Assembly (NCBI GenBank): GCA_964404215.1
Contig: CAYOJF010000118.1
Span: forward strand, 1-14,009
Origin: Aureispira sp964404215
GTDB lineage: Bacteria > Bacteroidota > Bacteroidia > Chitinophagales > Saprospiraceae
Direction: 5' to 3'
Length of the DNA stretch: 14,009 nt
Of this stretch, positions 12,888 through 14,009 are shown piece by piece (position 1 is the stretch's first letter; each line of letters starts with the position of its first letter). The translations under genes and the position numbers were made by a program. The notes below the pieces were generated by a model. That model did no database searches. It was not told where the DNA came from and saw only the letters and a program-made list of their open reading frames with translations.

Positions 12888-13880
12888 ATGATGGACATTT
12901 TTATCAAAGAGTTTCCAAAACAACTCAAAGAGGCAGTAGCCATAGGCGAAAAAGCAAACTTAACAAAACACGATAAACCAATTCACAATATTACCGTATT
13001 AGGAATGGGGGGCTCTGGAATTGGAGGTGATTTTGCAGCTTCTTTTATTCGTTCATATAGTACAGCTCCATTAGCTTCTAGCAAGGGATACCGTATCCCT
13101 GCTTATGTTGGAGAAAATAGTTTGATTATTGCTTCTTCCTATTCTGGGAATACAGAGGAAACATTAGAAGCATTCGAACAAGCATTAGAACGAGGGAGTA
13201 AGATTGTCTGTTTGACTTCAGGGGGAAAATTGCTAGAAAGAGCAAAAGAGCTAGGTTTAGATTACATACAAGTCCCACAAACAGGACAGCCACCTAGAGC
13301 TTGTTTAGGCTATTCGTTTGTACAACAACTCGTTATCTTGAAATTTTTTGGTTTCGCACCAGCCAACTGTATCGATCAGGTAAAGAGTGGTATTGCTGCA
13401 TTGGAAAATGCACAAGAAGTTTTGCACAAAGAGGCCAAAGTAGCCGCTAAAAAGATGCACGGTAAATTTCCAGTGATTTATTCTAGTGATAGAATGGAAC
13501 CTGTTGGACTTCGTTTCAGACAGCAGCTAAATGAAAACACTAAAATTTTGTGTGTACATCATGTAGTACCAGAAATGAATCATAACGAGTTGGTAGGGTG
13601 GAGACCTCAAGAAGGGGAATTTGTAGCTTTATTCTTCCATTCAGCAGATGATTTAGAAAGAAATAAAATCAGAATGGCAACTTGCAAAGAGATTATAGTA
13701 CAATATGCAGATGTGGTTGATTTTTCTTGTGTGGGAGAGTCTTTAATAGAACAGGCACTTTATGGAGTACACTATGGTGACTGGATTTCTTACGAAATGG
13801 CATTGCTAAGAGATATGGATCCTGTAGAAGTGAAAGCAATTGATTATTTGAAAAATAAATTAGCAGAAGCAGCTCTATAA
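12888..13880 (+). CDS. Bifunctional phosphoglucose/phosphomannose isomerase
   Basis: A 330-residue cytoplasmic sugar-phosphate isomerase of the PGI/PMI family (related to the Pyrobaculum aerophilum enzyme), interconverting glucose-6-phosphate or mannose-6-phosphate with fructose-6-phosphate. The first SIS domain shows VLGMGGSGIGGDF (37-49) and the phosphate loop SSYSGNTEETL (83-93); PPRACLGYSF (135-144) carries the conserved arginine R137. In the second SIS domain, NENTK has E216 and PEMNHNELVGW (228-238) has H232, 16 residues apart, exactly as the catalytic Glu203 and His219 of the Pyrobaculum enzyme; K322 near the C terminus is a candidate for the catalytic lysine. The start is either of two adjacent ATGs (12888 or 12891). 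It works one step from fbp, which is in the same window but in a separate unit. Length is typical; no damage is visible. Confidence 0.93.
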   Translation: MMDIFIKEFPKQLKEAVAIGEKANLTKHDKPIHNITVLGMGGSGIGGDFAASFIRSYSTAPLASSKGYRIPAYVGENSLIIASSYSGNTEETLEAFEQALERGSKIVCLTSGGKLLERAKELGLDYIQVPQTGQPPRACLGYSFVQQLVILKFFGFAPANCIDQVKSGIAALENAQEVLHKEAKVAAKKMHGKFPVIYSSDRMEPVGLRFRQQLNENTKILCVHHVVPEMNHNELVGWRPQEGEFVALFFHSADDLERNKIRMATCKEIIVQYADVVDFSCVGESLIEQALYGVHYGDWISYEMALLRDMDPVEVKAIDYLKNKLAEAAL

Positions 13881-13966
13881 GTTTAGACCTGCTCTAAGAT
13901 CATGTTTAAAAATTAACTTCAAGCTGCAAATGCTTGATTTAGAATTTAATTGCACCTTTTTTGAGT

Positions 13967-14007
13967 CCTGATAGCCCCCAAGTTTCATTGGGGACAGGCT
14001 GCTATCA
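13967..14007. repeat. Nested inverted repeat at the right edge
   Basis: TGATAGC at 13969-13975 is inverted as GCTATCA at 14001-14007, and inside it CCCCAA at 13976-13981 is inverted as TTGGGG at 13988-13993 with loop GTTTCA. CCTG (13967-13970) can also pair with CAGG (13995-13998) in an alternative fold. It is GC-rich against AT-rich surroundings. The rest of 13881-14009 holds no recognised gene. It may be a terminator-like structure, a repeat element or the start of something cut by the edge. Confidence 0.5.
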
Positions 14008-14009
14008 AA

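Overview
The window looks like chromosome of a member of the Bacteroidota. The reasons are AT-rich intergenic DNA, near-perfect TTG...TAnnTTTG promoters, no clear Shine-Dalgarno sequences, exported proteins whose signal peptides end in the Bacteroidota-style alanine-glutamine, a Bacteroidota-type class I fructose-1,6-bisphosphatase and a TlpA-like lipoprotein. A saprospirian such as Aureispira is possible, but that is a guess from overall flavour. There is no transposase, integrase, phage gene or CRISPR array, and most of the window is housekeeping or core metabolism.

Layout. (1) 2655 to 80, minus strand: a tight four-gene set (macro-domain protein, small exported TonB-C-terminal-like protein, two-helix membrane protein, exported CAP-domain protein), with gaps of 6-12 bases and a strong hairpin terminator at the left edge. 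(2) 4721 to 2743, minus strand: a PlsC-like acyltransferase followed by a cyclase-family (kynurenine-formamidase-like) hydrolase, ending in a terminator. (3) 4817-5810, plus strand: promoter, tRNA-Leu(UAA), a 17-bp-stem terminator, then a TlpA-like thioredoxin lipoprotein and a 21-bp-stem bidirectional terminator. (4) 7049 to 5835, minus strand: two tandem paralogous TVP38/TMEM64 (VTT-domain) membrane proteins, divergent from fbp. (5) 7322-11730, plus strand: fbp (gluconeogenesis) and sucA (2-oxoglutarate dehydrogenase E1, TCA cycle), each with its own terminator and an unusually long leader. (6) 11850-12713: an unrecognised AT-rich orphan gene converging tail-to-tail, 3 bases apart, on yraN. 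(7) 12888-13880, plus strand: bifunctional phosphoglucose/phosphomannose isomerase.

Metabolically, fbp and the isomerase act at adjacent steps (fructose-1,6-bisphosphate to fructose-6-phosphate to glucose-6-phosphate), and sucA is central to the TCA cycle. The genes are separated by terminators and look individually regulated.

The most notable observation is that SucA carries an extra C-terminal domain of about 65 residues resembling the helix-hairpin-helix domain fused to some bacterial ribosomal and NADH-dehydrogenase proteins. Other points worth a look are a perfect 15-bp hairpin with a U-tract (terminator-like) inside the coding sequence of the orphan gene, small upstream reading frames in the fbp and sucA leaders, the TlpA-like gene placed directly behind a tRNA terminator with no room for its own promoter, and a nested inverted repeat at the right edge.
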